Shown here: positions 12,405-25,170 of the stretch, piece after piece
How the letters are laid out: each line of letters begins with the position of its first letter
How positions within the stretch are numbered: position 1 is the stretch's first letter
Assembly (NCBI RefSeq): GCF_000002235.5
Contig: NW_022145611.1
Span: 10,938,342-11,002,341, forward strand
DNA length: 64,000 nt
Reading direction: 5' to 3'
Source of the DNA: Strongylocentrotus purpuratus
Lineage: Eukaryota; Echinodermata; Echinoidea; Camarodonta; Strongylocentrotidae
The notes under the pieces: generated by a model
Told to the model about the DNA's origin: nothing
Seen by the model: the letters and a program-made list of their open reading frames with translations, nothing else
Database searches by the model: none
Position numbers and translations under genes: made by a program

Positions 12405-14088
12405 TACTATCTGTGAGTTGAACAACATTCTTTAAAAAAAGACAATCACGTTCCTTTTATCTCAACAAGTACGGCAGATTTGTGTGAAGCAAAATAAAAT
12501 TATTTTCGGCATAAAACATCGGATGCTATTTATTTTTATATTCATACCATTGATGAATTCTAATTTTTTGAATTATTTCTAGTTATGATTTCTAGTTCCA
12601 TAATCTAGTCACTTGAGTGATCTCCTATCTCCCCTCTCTCCTTCTCTCTCTCTCCCTCTTTCTCTTCGCCTTTGAACTCAGGCCGCATGGCACATTTACA
12701 ATCTATAGTAGTCTTTGAATGCTGCATTTCTATTTAAGCCACAATTCCTGTATGGTGCCCTAACACTTTAAAATGAATTTCCTACTTTATTCTTTTTAGC
12801 CCGATATTTGCCTGCACATTTACAGCCTCATTTCTTATTGAATGATCCTTTACAAAGCAAGTGCTTTCAGGCCAATGTTCAACTTTTAAAAAAATGGGTG
12901 CCTGACATCTCTCTTTGACCGTACCGCGCCTCGGATGGCCCGGGGGTGGTGGGGAGGTATTAATGCCAAATTAGCATCGTCATTCATAGAGAGAATAGAG
13001 CTGTGGAAATGGTAAAAGCATGTCACTTCCTCAAGCCGGTGGGGGCTGATCACGATGGACGAAAAGTCTCGGGGTGGGGAGGGAGTAGGCTGAGAACACG
13101 GATCGCAGTTTTGATGAATGCTGCAATACGCAGTGACATCAGAACCTCGTGTTCGTTATTTCACCATTTGTTTTGCAATTAGTAACGCATACAATGTTCA
13201 AATGTCGAAGCTATTTCTTTTCTAATACTGATAATATTTAGTTTGGTATATGACGTTTTTCATAAGCCATAAGACGATGAGCTTCGAAATTGATTTAGGA
13301 GCTACAGCTTTCGCAAACCCTTTCAGAGCCTAGTATATTTACAACAATAATTTATATTAGTATCCATTCAAACCCGGGGCGAGAGTGACAACTTTAAATA
13401 CATTTTGTCTAAGCAACAAAACAAAGATTCAAATCTATTATCTCTTAATAGAATAAACCACATCACAACTTTTCTCCCTCGTATGTTTAACATTCCCTAG
13501 TTAAACTGTTAACGCCTTGTTCTTTTACCATTTTCATGCCATGTCCGATAAGCAAATTGTTGACAAAGTTTGATAGTTCACAAAAAAGTAGATTTTCAAC
13601 CTACCCTCAATGCATTATCCGCAATCCAATAGAAAAGTAAAATGGTATTTCATCATCGTCTTGATTTTTTCCCCTATTTTGTTAAATTGTATTAAAGCAA
13701 ACATATTGTTCTGGTATCCACGTCCATCTAAATGCTTTACAAAATATATATTTGTATTTGTCTCCATGATCAATACCTTAATAGAATTTTGTCTGGATAA
13801 AGCATTCTATGAAAGGTCCTTTGACATGACAAGGGAGAATCATTTTCAAGGGCAGTGGCAATTGTACTTTTTCACTTGCCCCCTTCTAGACTACAGAGGC
13901 GGAGAACACTCGAGCCATGGTGCCATCAAGCTTAGAGTGAGTGGAGGAGATATTAAAGGCGCCGTCGAAAGCGACGTTTCAGTCTATTGGGAGTTGATCG
14001 GAGGAAGGGTGAGGGTGGGGAGGGGGTCATGTCAGGGATGGATAATACGGGTTCCTGGTAAATTCAGTCGATTCGGTAACTTCTCTAT
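12405..14088. other. No gene called
   Basis: Includes a pyrimidine patch at 12627-12665. The interval 13800-14060 is less AT-rich than its surroundings and sits in a 217-residue open frame (13610-14263), but that frame ends in a translated CT repeat and contains no known domain. Nothing else is supported. Confidence 0.5.
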
Positions 14089-14110
14089 CTCTCTCTCTCT
14101 CTCTCTCTCT
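14089..14110. repeat. (CT)n microsatellite
   Basis: About eleven CT units. A second pyrimidine-rich patch follows at 14310-14415. Confidence 0.9.
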
Positions 14111-16250
14111 AGCTCTTCATGTCTAGTGCATGGAAAGAGAGGAAAGACGGGAAATGGAGAAAGAGCGAAAAATACACAGAGTATAATTATGAACCTTATC
14201 TATTTATCTCTCCCTTTGTATACTTCTTTTCTTCACCCTAGGCTTCTCTCCCAAATGTTCTAATAGGAAATGAAAGATCGCAGTACCGTCATCATGGTAA
14301 TAGATCATTCCCCCTTCTTTCTTTTTACCAAATATCCTCCTTTCCTCCTATCCCTCCCCCTCTCCATCTATCTGTTTCTGTCTCTGTGTGTCTAACTATC
14401 TCTGGCTCTCTCTGGTATTTGTTCACCCTCTTCTTTGAATCTCTGTTCATATCGTTTTCTTTTAACACTGCAAGCCACATAATTGAGACATACATGTATT
14501 TACCGTATATCGATAACAACCAACCAACCCGTCCAAGTAAAAAACCCATATCTACTTCCCGTATACACGATTAAACCTTGAAGGAATAATCGTATCAAAT
14601 TAATGTCCAGGTACACATGCAATCTCGATTTTGCTTATTCTCACAAATCTTCCAATAAAACGAGACATCAGTGTTCATCCTATCCAGTAGACGGGTGTAT
14701 CAACGATATTAGATGTGTCGGGCAGTCTTTGTAAATCTTTGCTATGGATTTCTGGAGTATCTCACGTATAAGTAGGATCTCAAAAAACGATTGGGTTTCA
14801 TTGTGCTTAGCTAAGTCCTCAAACTAAAATGGGACATTTCTGATCAACATGCTGGCAGCTGATCCTCTTTGCCACATGTTGCTCGAGATATTTATTCATA
14901 TCAACTCTTCTTCGGTCAGCGCTAGGACAGTCCGAAGATTTCTTGCTTAACATTTAGAAACTCTCGACAGATTGGTAAGGATGAAAAGATTATACGTTGA
15001 CATGGAGAACAAAAATGAAGTATCGAACGTGGGACACGGACATTTGTTGCTTTTCTGGTCAGTAATCAGTAATAGTGTAATTTGAGAAAAAACAACTATG
15101 AGGAAGTTGTTATCGTTTAGGATGTTATTGTTGGGAACCGTCACGTTTATGCGGTTGTTGAGGCGGCATGACATAATTCATGATAAAGGTGCAATATAGT
15201 TTGTTTTTGTTTTTTTATAGAATTAATTTCATTTCAAGAGGTCAGACGTGAGTCTTACATAATAAAAAATATTCTCCGGAATATTTGTGTACTTGCAAAT
15301 GACAATGGAAAGTTTTTTCCCCATGGAAAAGCAAATATAGAGAGAATTCCATAACAAATAAACAAATAATATAGTAATCTGGCAATCTTAGGGTAGTTTT
15401 TAAATCTAGAAATGTAGGAAGGCACTTTCACAGACTCAAACTAAACGAACACAAAATGTTCAAACTATTAAAAAAACATGATAAATGATACCCGCTCAAC
15501 ATAATTAAAAGAAGAATAGTTAAAAGAAGTAAAATAACCGCATAATGTCGAACACTAGATTTATTTTAAATAATGTGCGTTTATGTTTTCCACTGAATAT
15601 GGATTCCAGCAAGTATTCCATTAATTGACGCTTACATTTACAGCATGATAAACAGTCGGAATTAATTTCAGCTAGTTTCTCCCGAAACACGGCTCTAACA
15701 GAATTATCAAGTACAGCTTTCACCGCAAATCCTTTGCATCTAATGAGAATGATAAGTGTTACAAGACTTAATGGATTTCTAGTTCGTCAGTGATGAGTTA
15801 TGGACGGTTATCCAGATAGTGAAGTTGAAATCATCTTATTTGTTCTTTTATGATATTGATGAACATTAAATATTCCACCAACGTTCCATCTATAGACCAC
15901 TTCTGGGAACCATGGTTGAAATCAAGAAATCGTTAACTAGGAAACTCCCCGATTAAACACCACAACAGAAGTAGGACGGGATAACGACTCCACATTCATT
16001 CCACAAACAATAAGTCTCTTTGCGATGGCAACCCACCAATCAGAATTCCTCAATCAGGTCACATGATAAGCCTGGCAAGCACTCGGCGACGCCATGTTAT
16101 TCTACAGAGAAAATGACGCCACAAACAGTTGAAGATAAGATTCAACATTCTTCCCGACATTACAAGTGACAGGGCAAATAAAAGGAACATAAGTTGAAAG
16201 GTCAGAGACAGTTTCAGGAAAAAAAACACCAGTGCAATATAGCGCATCAA
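14111..16250. other. No gene seen
   Basis: AT-rich DNA without a recognisable gene or repeat family. Small frames occur on both strands and are ordinary for this composition. Confidence 0.5.
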
Positions 16251-16253
16251 CTT

Positions 16254-16297
16254 AGTTTTGAACCCGGGATCTCCTGTTTTTCTGCTCTCATTACGCC
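16254..16297 (-). mobile_element. tRNA-like relic, probably the head of a decayed SINE
   Basis: On the minus strand GGCGTAATGAGAG (plus 16285-16297) resembles a Pol III A box and GGTTCAAAACT (plus 16254-16264) resembles a B box (family consensus GGTTCGANNCC). The bases before the B box, GGAGATCCC, are also typical of tRNA-derived sequence. The A-B distance is roughly ten bases shorter than in a true tRNA and no acceptor stem is evident, so this is not a functional tRNA gene. A chance match is possible. Confidence 0.35.
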
Positions 16298-16364
16298 GGC
16301 CCCATTGATATAAAAGCGTACTTTGGTGGTGTAGAGTTTGAAAAGGCATCGAGACATTTCAATC

Positions 16365-17041
16365 ACACACACACACAAATAATAATATATGCCCACCCAC
16401 ACACTCTCTACTTCTACCCGTTTTTAGTTTTCAAATAATCGCTGTTAATTATTTTACGTGCCAAGCATGCAATAAATAAAAACTTATATGGAACTGCGGT
16501 GTATTAATATCAGCACAAATGCAATGGTGATATTAATTTAATCTTTAAGAGATAAATATTCTAGGCTCATACTTATCCTACTACTGATTACAGTTTCAAT
16601 AAACTAGTACACCATATCTCACCGATGACAGGAAAACACACCCACTCTACTTACAAAATAATAATCATTTAATATACAATGTAGTCTGTAAAGAAATGGG
16701 CAATGACATGCCATATTTAAAGTCAACGATCCCCTAGTGATTATAAAAGAAGGCAGGAATCAGCATTTCAAAGAAGAGCCTCTTTGAATACCTCTAAGTG
16801 AATGCATAATTATGGATATGTATATCAATAATACAGTTTCAACGACTATTCGCTCCCTTCCTAATCTGTTGCAAATGCAAATGGCCTCTTTCCGCGCGTG
16901 GTAATTTTTCAAAAGAGCAAATCCGTTAATAGACGAAAGAAAGAATGAGGCATAATGTTGCGAATAAACGAGAACCTGAAAATGAAGACCCGCATAAGTA
17001 AACTGATCAGGGATAAAAAGAAACGTGGCAGGTTTTTATAC
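16365..17041. other. No gene seen
   Basis: A short (CA)n run lies at 16365-16376. The rest is AT-rich with no recognisable feature. Confidence 0.5.
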
Positions 17042-17104
17042 GTGGCTTAGCTAGAGGCGAGATTGTGTAATGGATGATCTCCAGTTCGATAACCCGCATT
17101 TTGA
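17042..17104 (+). mobile_element. tRNA-like relic with A-box and B-box-like words
   Basis: TGGCTTAGCTAGAGG at about 17043-17057 fits the A-box pattern TRGCNNAGY, and GTTCGATAACC at about 17093-17103 fits most of the B box. They are about 50 bases apart, a spacing compatible with a tRNA-derived promoter. Between them GAGAT and ATCTC can pair. The usual acceptor and T stems do not form, so I read it as a SINE head or a chance resemblance, not a tRNA gene. Confidence 0.3.
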
Positions 17105-19333
17105 TGATCAGGAATTTCTTGAAACTCTGGTAATGACTTCTTCTGGGGCTAATTCTCTCCACCACGTGGAAAATGTTTAACCGGGTCCAACCCAGGAATC
17201 GCTAAACACCGTATACAGCTGTAATTGATGGGTTAAGACACTAACATGGCCTTTGGGGGAGGAGGAAGGCAGTGTTTTGTAATTAATAATTATCAGGCCA
17301 TTGCCTCCAGCGACCTTTCAAGCCGTGTATTGTGGTGACTTGATGCACCCATTTCTTAGCAGGGCGCGTTTCCAAACGATGTCACTGCCTCAGTACATTG
17401 AAACCTACTCTTGAAAACAGGTATATGAATGCCCGTTGATAATGGGCTTCTCAAATGAAAGATGAAGTTCTCGTATTCGAACTGAACGCGGAGACTGTGT
17501 TTCCGGAAAGTATTCAGTGGCCATCTAGAAATATTGGATCGTCACGGACTCTCAAGCCATTCGCCCTGGCCTAGCTGGCAAGCGATTATTTTCATTATCC
17601 GGCATCCACTCAACAAGTATATAATACTTTACATTTTCGGTCCCTCACCACAATACAATGGCTCTTCTTTTATGCATTTAAAAGCAATCTTGGGTTCAAA
17701 ATCCGCAATTTTAATTATCTTTAAACTTAAATTTACCCTTATAACAAATTTATTGGCTTGTACTATAGCATGGAGTTACCTCCATGACTAAAGAGAGTAT
17801 ATATATATATCTAAGCATAGGTTGATGTGATGATTTTTCGATTTGGTGATGCATGTTTATGCCCGTGGCGAATAACAATATGAAAGGAAAGCAATAACAA
17901 TTTTTTTACCTTTAGAATTGAACAATATTTATGTCAAGGAATTGACTATTACATCTTCATCGCCATACAGCTTTGATTACAAACCGAGCCGGGGACTTAG
18001 ATAATGTCAGGCCTCAATGGTCAGAAAGGCAAGTCCTATGAGAAAGACCTTCCATCTTCCTATCCAATCCAGGGTATGTGTGAGATCAATTAAGTAGTGT
18101 GTCGATATAGTAACATACAAATGCAGCCTAGGAAGACTAAAATCATAAGTTCTGAAATCCCCCCATGCATGCAGCAGGCCATTGTTGTCATTTCAATACG
18201 TCCACATCTACCCAAGATCGTAACAATGACGAGCGAACTCGCACTTTCACTACGCGTAGCCATCGTCTAAACGTCCGCTTTTTTTTTGAGCATCTTCCCG
18301 ATATAAAAACTTTGATTTCCCGATTGGTTGTCAACCGTGGCCCAGATTTGCTATCACAACCAACACGATACGGAAGAGAGGCCGATTTATTTCATCGCCA
18401 CTGGAGGGAACCCAAACAGCTTAGGTTTTAGACATGTTAGAGACAAGAACATCCCGAGAAGAAAAAAAGGGAGACTTCCCCCGAGCAGCTTGTCTGATTG
18501 AGCACGATCAATTCAAATCCCGGAAATTTGATCACGTGATATAAGGCGGATTGGCGGGAAAAAACAGCGCGCCACGGAATTCGACGCGAGTAAATCAAAA
18601 CACCATCGTCCTGTATGCCGGTGTACTTGAAATTGATCTCTGGGAGATGAATTTCTCAATCAATGAGGGATGAAAATCCTTGAATACATGACCAACTTAA
18701 GACACGGTTTTACTTGCACACGTAAAATGTCCTTTTGTACCATTTTTTGTTTGGGATACGGCCAGGATTATGATGACTATCTCTCTTTCTCTCTATGACA
18801 AAGAAGTCTTCTTCTGTCATGTGTGTATTTTGTTTAAATGAAGATTATGAATCTATTACAGCAATATGACATTTTCCACATACACACAAAAAGAAAGTAA
18901 AGGCAATCATGAGAAACCCTGCCAGCACTGAAATAATTAGAATGCCTTTATCTAACCGCAAGGCTTTCACGACAAAACCACTTGCTATATTTGGGAAGAA
19001 GAGCTTAATTATGTAATTAAGTTTCTACATTACACATTGTAGAATTCAGTTGGATACTGATCAGGTAATTGCACCGTGAAAGAAACGGTCTGGTAGCTAT
19101 TATGAATGGTTGGGCAAATAGGAGCAAATGGGGTATTACGATGTTATGGATTGGATTCTTCAACATTTAACAAAAATGACGATATTTTGGTGGAAAAAAG
19201 GGAAACAATGGAATATATGGCCCTACAGAAGCTTGGGTCATTTAAACCATTGATAGGCACATTTTGAAAATAGATACACTTCAACATCAATCGTTGTTAT
19301 GTAACAGTGCTCCTGCCATGTTTTTCTTTACGT

Positions 19334-19337
<4 letters not shown>
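17105..19337. other. No gene seen
   Basis: AT-rich DNA with a short (AT)n run near 17800-17811. The 88-residue frame at 18165-18431 has no recognisable domain. The segment 18480-18600 is locally GC-richer without further structure. Confidence 0.5.

Positions 19338-19374
<37 letters not shown>
19338..19374. repeat. (GA)n followed by G10
   Basis: About thirteen GA units run straight into ten G residues, a compound microsatellite. Confidence 0.9.
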
Positions 19375-20448
19375 AAGAGATTATCAAATTTCTCATTAAT
19401 GTCGACAAGTCTTCTAGAAGACCTCGTTAAAAGGAATATCGTACACAAAAAGCACCTGACATTGTTGCGTTGCATCAAACCCGCAGCGAAAAACCACCCT
19501 GTCCCACACAGTAAAAACTGTGCTTTCATGTCTCTCTTTCTTTCTTGAAGAAAACTTCATGCTAGCCTGCGGGTAGAGGCAGTGATTTCGATGTACTTCA
19601 CGATTTTACATGTAAACCGGACAATTTTGGAGTCCTGCCGTTACGGAATCGGTGAATGACGCACCGAACATCATCATACTTACAAATGATCGCCACCCGA
19701 CCGTCACCTATCTTTATTTGACTACTCAATCAACCCGTAGATGCTAATGAGTGGGCTACCTGATCCTAACTGTGGTAACATGCCGGACGTTTTCATCAAA
19801 ACAGCAGAAAGTGGTATGCGTGCTTGAGGTTTGCTCTTGGGTCTGAAAGGCCACCTCGAAACCTGAAGAGCAAAATATCTTCCGTGAGAAACTATGTAGG
19901 CCAATGGGTCATTCTAATTTTCCAATCAGATAATTATTATTTGTTTCGACCTGCATAACGTTAGCAAATTTATTACGAATTTTCCTGAAAATCATAAACA
20001 CATATTTCAAATTATTAATGCGCCGGGTCTCCTATTCTATTGAAGAAATATTTGAATGTTTACTGTGTTCTCGTACTCAGCTTTTAATTTTTTTTATAAA
20101 TCGGATTCGTTTGACATATATCATATATAGTAATATTCTTTAAGATTGGGTGCACATTTCATTGTAGTATGTTAGAACTTTCACTTATCCTTTACTGCCA
20201 TCACCTAAAGCAACCTTTAATGCACAACCTGTCGTCATCTCTCGTGTTTGCCGGGCAATGTGTTTACCTCTATAATCAAATCACCCGCTTACTTATTTAC
20301 ACTCTCTCCCTTGCCTTGACTCGGGAGTTGGTTTGACTTTATTTGCTTCCCCTCTTGGCTTTGATACCTAATAAAATGAATTAAACATTCAGTAATAGGT
20401 GTTCAAGGCGTGTTGATTGCTTTCGCTACATTAACACGCGATATAAAA

Positions 20449-20488
20449 TAAGTAGGTCTCCAGTGTATAAGTAGGTCTCCAATGTTTT
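20449..20488 (+). repeat. Short 19-bp direct duplication
   Basis: AAGTAGGTCTCCAGTGTAT is followed at once by AAGTAGGTCTCCAATGTTT. Two copies only. Confidence 0.7.
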
Positions 20489-20534
20489 TCGTAACCATTG
20501 TGGGTTAATTAAATTGGATTTGGTTCGTGAAGTC

Positions 20535-20535
<1 letters not shown>

Positions 20536-20566
<31 letters not shown>

Positions 20567-20640
20567 GGCATTTCTATAGCGCCATCTATCTAGACAATTC
20601 TATTCCGAGGCAATGCTCTTAAATGTCAACATTATTAGAA
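20536..20640 (-). mobile_element. 3' end of a GCGCTATA-tailed repeat, minus strand
   Basis: Read on the minus strand it is ...GATGGCGCTATAGAAATGCC followed by (TAT)n, where the plus strand shows (TAA)n at 20536-20567. The GCGCTATA plus A/T-trinucleotide tail matches the repeats at 12.36 and 24.22 kb. Only the tail is recognisable; the body upstream of about 20640 has no clear boundary. Confidence 0.5.
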
Positions 20641-22640
20641 ACAATTAACAAAGAGTGGGCGAAATATGACACACTTTGACATTGAAGCTTTGAAGCGTCA
20701 TGTACAATATCAACATTCAGAATTATATATAAAAATCAACATTTCATTTATTGAAACTACCAGTTAAAACTTGGTTTTCACACATCAGAGGCGATGGTCT
20801 CGTATTTTTTATCTTTGAAACAGTGGTCGACTGTGTGATGTAGTTTTATTTTTTATATACCCTATAGCAATTCTTTTTTTTTCTCAATTAGAATCCACAA
20901 GAATGTGTTACTTTTGTTTTCTAACGTTTTCAACGAAAGTTACCAAAGCTCTTACCTGGCATCAGAATAACATATATCTTTGAACTTTCGACAATTTTAA
21001 CAATACGATAGTAATTTGCTTGTAAAGGACTGAAATCTCAACGTGCTACCAAATTTATAGTGGACCAGTGCATGATTTGTTTTCATTACTTAAACCCAAA
21101 GGTACTCTAATAAGGTAAGATGAGACTCGGTGAGAGTTTAAACATACGAATTAAAGTTTCACATTTAATCAACATCTCTTGAAACATAGTACTAAACAAA
21201 CCTGAACTACAGGACTGTTAACTTATCGATTGGTTTGTTATGTTATTCTTTTTCACCCACGTTGATTCCTACACATTCCCTTCCTACTTCCTTTTCCTAG
21301 AATTTTTCATCGACTTCGTTCATCCAATTCGTTCGGCGAATGACGTCTGCGTAGGAATTCTCTTCTAGTTTAAAGGAAATGAATGCCCAGTCGCGTATTT
21401 ACGCTGAAACTAAACACACACTGTTAATTGAATCAAAGTTAAACAATCATTACATAATGTTAGCCGAGCAGCAAATTGAACAGGGGCTGGCAAATTGATG
21501 GGAATAAAAATGCATTGACTGTGATCGACTCAAAAGGCTGAAGACAAAGTAGCTTTAGTGAAAGCAAAGTGGTTATTCACAAAACAATGGGAGTAGCCAT
21601 TTTTAGTTCAGTTGCAAAGCAAAACATATGGCAAGAAAGTAAATAAGTGCAGTCGTTACATCTCATTTTATTAAATAATCAAAACAACTCCATATTATGC
21701 ATGTACATGTACGTCACGAAGCCATCAATCATCAGCACGCATGTTGAAAACACAATGTTTTGCGGTAAGAAGAAGTAAAAGCTTGTGATGAAAACTTAAT
21801 CGATTAAAGAGGGAAGGGACATTTTACATAATTCTAGATTGTATCAACCATTTTTCAGAAGGAGTTGGTTCTTATGCATTTTCTGGAGTTGAGATTTTTC
21901 TGTGAAATAAAAAACCACAACCATACACACGTACTCCGATTACATTTTTGGAATTCAGAGTAACGTCAGATAAAAAGCTTTCATCTTATATCTTTTGACA
22001 ATCATTCTTTAGGTAAATCAGATTTTAATCATGATTTCGTGTGGTCAAGACGATTATTCCTACTCAGAATTAATCTAAAACTAGAAAAAAAGAATCACGC
22101 CAGTGCCCGAAAAGGAACTGTTTTCAGGAATTGGTGCGGTAAAAACCTAAATTTGAAATTCACAATTCAATAACCATCATTTTTCCCGTCAACACCAATG
22201 TAGACTAAATTATTGATTTCCTCGTCGAAAAAAATAATGCTATAGTCTGAAAAGAAAAAAAAGGGTCCAGGGCGGTGGTGGCAGAATTGTATGCATTAAT
22301 AATGTTTCAAATTTCCTATTGCATTCAACATCTTATGGTAATGTGGTCTTGATTTCTTGGTGAGAGGGTGCTCAGGTACTCTAAAGAAGTTCGACTTCTA
22401 TTTTTAACTCCTCATTCATTTTTGAGTGGGTTGGGGGGTTACATATGAACTGCACTTTTACAAGTGTTTATAGATGAGAGAAATTTCGACCCAAACTGGA
22501 GTTGTGGACGAGATTGTCATGGACGATCTTAATGGCGACCGGAAGAGTAACTGGAATACTACTACGGCGGTTAAAAAAAGTGTGACTTTGCATGAATAAA
22601 GGAGTTTGGGACACTCGTGTTTGATAACGTATCAGGGCAC
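20641..22640. other. No gene seen
   Basis: AT-rich DNA. TACATGTACATGT-like words occur near 21700. Nothing codes or folds in a way I can support. Confidence 0.5.
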
Positions 22641-22645
22641 ACATC

Positions 22646-22716
22646 GGACACACATTCCCCGGACAATCTCCTATCTATAGGACATGCCCATCTAGGACAA
22701 TTTCCCACCTTGGACA
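22646..22716 (+). repeat. Irregular GGACA-headed short repeat
   Basis: GGACA recurs at 22646, 22661, 22680, 22695 and 22712, spaced 15 to 19 bases, with C/T-rich words (CCCATCTA, TTTCCCACCTT, CTCCTATCTA) between. The units are degenerate and their period varies, so this is an irregular tandem array. Confidence 0.5.
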
Positions 22717-24204
22717 CTTAAGCAAATTACCTCTAAGATAATTATTTACAACGCCTTTCTCTAACGTGAAAAAAGAAGAACTAAATACACTGGCGACGCC
22801 ATTCTGTAATCACCATCCATGCACACGTAACACCATTTCCATACTCCAGCGTATCATCACGTGACTTCAAGTCATGATCATCATCATTCGCTCCTTGGTG
22901 GTACATCTAAGACGAGAGGAGGATTAGGGAGAAAAGAGTCAACATGTCAAACGCATACACACTCTTCACACTTTCAAACAACCCCTGGGACACATCAGAT
23001 ATGTATTTCAGAGGAAAATGTATTTCATGCACCAAGGTCTCCTGTCTGTTTTATCGATCGCCATTGATTTGCCCCGAAAACCATGACAAAAAGTAGATAA
23101 TTCATATGCATGTCACTTGTACTCAAACTAGAGGCAAGATTGACCAAGATGTTTCAGAACACTAACAAATGACAAGATGAAGTGCAGAGGGGGACGGGTT
23201 AAATTGAGCATAAAATGGGAACTAAGAAATAAAAGGCTTGATCGCGAGTGCGTGTTTTTGATAATACGAAATCAAAATGGGTTCAAGCAAGAGATTTACA
23301 AAATCATGCCCGACCCTCGAAAAGCTATAGGTATTTATTTTCTACTGACCAAATTATATTCTAAGAAATAGAAAGTTTTGACAATGGACTCTGGTCGCTA
23401 ATTTTGTTCGAGACTTAAATGATGGATTGGTTCTCTTTATATCGGACCTCTTCGGGATTTTCATCAGCAGTGACGCCCGTACCTTGGCTGAATTATTCAT
23501 GCATAATCACCAAAATAAGAGACAAATATCAAAAAATGGAAGCTCCCTTATTCGCGAGTAATGGATTTATTCCATAATTTAACATAAGCTCATTTATCAC
23601 ATGACCTATTTGATGGATCACATGATATGATTAATGACGTGGCAGCAAGGAAGTGACTCCCACGGAAAGACATGGATTGGTCGTGAATTTGAAAGTGGCG
23701 TTGTTGCTATGTTTCGCCGCTGATTATTTATTAAGCGCCGATTCATCATCAACTGATACCAAAATAGCCAGCGGTTCTCCACCAAATACACAGTTTGTAA
23801 GAGTCAGGGAGAGAGAGGGAGATAAAGAAAGAGTGAGAGAGAAGGAAGTAGGTAGTGGGAGAAAATATTTTCCTAATTTTTCTATCTTTGTCTTACAAAA
23901 ATCATACTTTATCACTATATTTAATGACGTGCTGGCAAGAAGGGAGCAGAGTTTAAATTTCTTTAAACACAAGCAACGAGTAAGTTTTATGCATTCCAAA
24001 TATTGTGAAGTGAAAAAACGAAAGGCTTGGAAGGAGAGTTTTCTAAATCTGTTAGTTAAAAAGACTAGAAACAATTCAAAATAATCAAAGGATATTATCA
24101 ATGAAAAATAATGAGAGGACAATGATGATGAATAATGGGCACATGAACGAGAACGCATACTGGTATGTCTTGCTGAAATGAGAGTATATAATGAGCATTT
24201 AATT
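22717..24204. other. No gene called
   Basis: AT-rich with a GA-rich patch at 23805-23865. A 143-residue frame (23653-24084) crosses this patch and has no recognisable domain; the opposite strand is open over nearly the same span (144 residues), which argues against either being real. Confidence 0.5.
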
Positions 24205-24256
24205 AAAATGGATAATGGCGCTATATAAATCTCATGTATTATTATTATTATTATAA
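24205..24256 (+). mobile_element. Tail fragment of the GCGCTATATAAA repeat family
   Basis: GGATAATGGCGCTATATAAA followed by a short spacer and (TAT)n. It shares the tail of the 12.3 kb repeat and, in opposite orientation, the 20.5 kb one. Truncated: only some 50 bases are recognisable. Confidence 0.5.
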
Positions 24257-24786
24257 ATCCTTTAACAGACAGTTAGAGACACGAAGAGAGATGAAGCAAA
24301 GGCTTGTCTGTCATGGTGCTAGGTCGGTAATATTTCATGCAATGGACAAGCGTATATAATATTCAATTCAATTTTTACCTCCCATAAACTATGGGAGTTC
24401 GTGTTGTTGACATGCAATAGTATTAGTTGCACGCAACCTAATCGTGTCAGATACAACGATTATTATGTCAGAGATACCTCCTGCTCGGAAATCGAGCGTC
24501 TGACACCATAGAGAGTGATACGGTGTCAGAGTCAGACACTATCCAGCATTTCTTAGCATGCCAGCTTAAGCACACAGAGTATGGATAGCAATACTAATTA
24601 AATCACGCGTTCCAAGAACCGCGGATAATAGTTTTTATGGGAAAACCAAAATTTATGCAAGTTCCTAAACAAGCAACAACAACAAAACAAAAAAATCACC
24701 TTTTTTTTCTCTACAATCTTAATCCCCCGTGCCTTTACTTGTCCGTCTGTCTGTCTCAAACTCTCAATTCATCTTTATAATAATTT

Positions 24787-24857
24787 TGTGTGTGCGTGTG
24801 TGTGTGTGTGTGTGTACGTCTCTGTTTAGCTTTCTTCCATTGTATGGGGGGGGGGGG
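24787..24857. repeat. (GT)n microsatellite and G12 tract
   Basis: GT units at 24787-24815, then 12 G residues at 24846-24857. A CT-rich patch follows at 24900-24990. Confidence 0.9.
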
Positions 24858-25157
24858 TAATACATGAAATAAATGTTTTAACTACAAATATATTGCATGC
24901 CCTTTCTCAGTCTCTCTGTCTCTCTCTGTCTCTCTTTTTCTCTATCTCCCTCTCTTTATAATATCTCTCTCTTTATATCTCTCCTATTTACCTAAAAGCG
25001 TTCTCTTTGGTCGATTACAGCGATCAATATCGCTCAAGCTGGAACATTTCGAAACAAGATTTCAGATGCTCGAAACATGGTATTCGGACACTACATTACA
25101 TCTCCCGCGGGCAGAGAACTATATCCTCATACTATCATTTCAAAATGGTGGATGACA

Positions 25158-25170
25158 CCCCCCCCCCCCC
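25158..25170. repeat. Poly-C tract, 13 bases
   Basis: Uninterrupted C13 within otherwise mixed sequence. Confidence 0.9.

Noticed and set aside
13610-14263. Open frame of 217 residues
   Set aside because: No recognisable domain; its end is a translated CT repeat and its start is AT-rich hydrophobic sequence. Not enough for a gene call.
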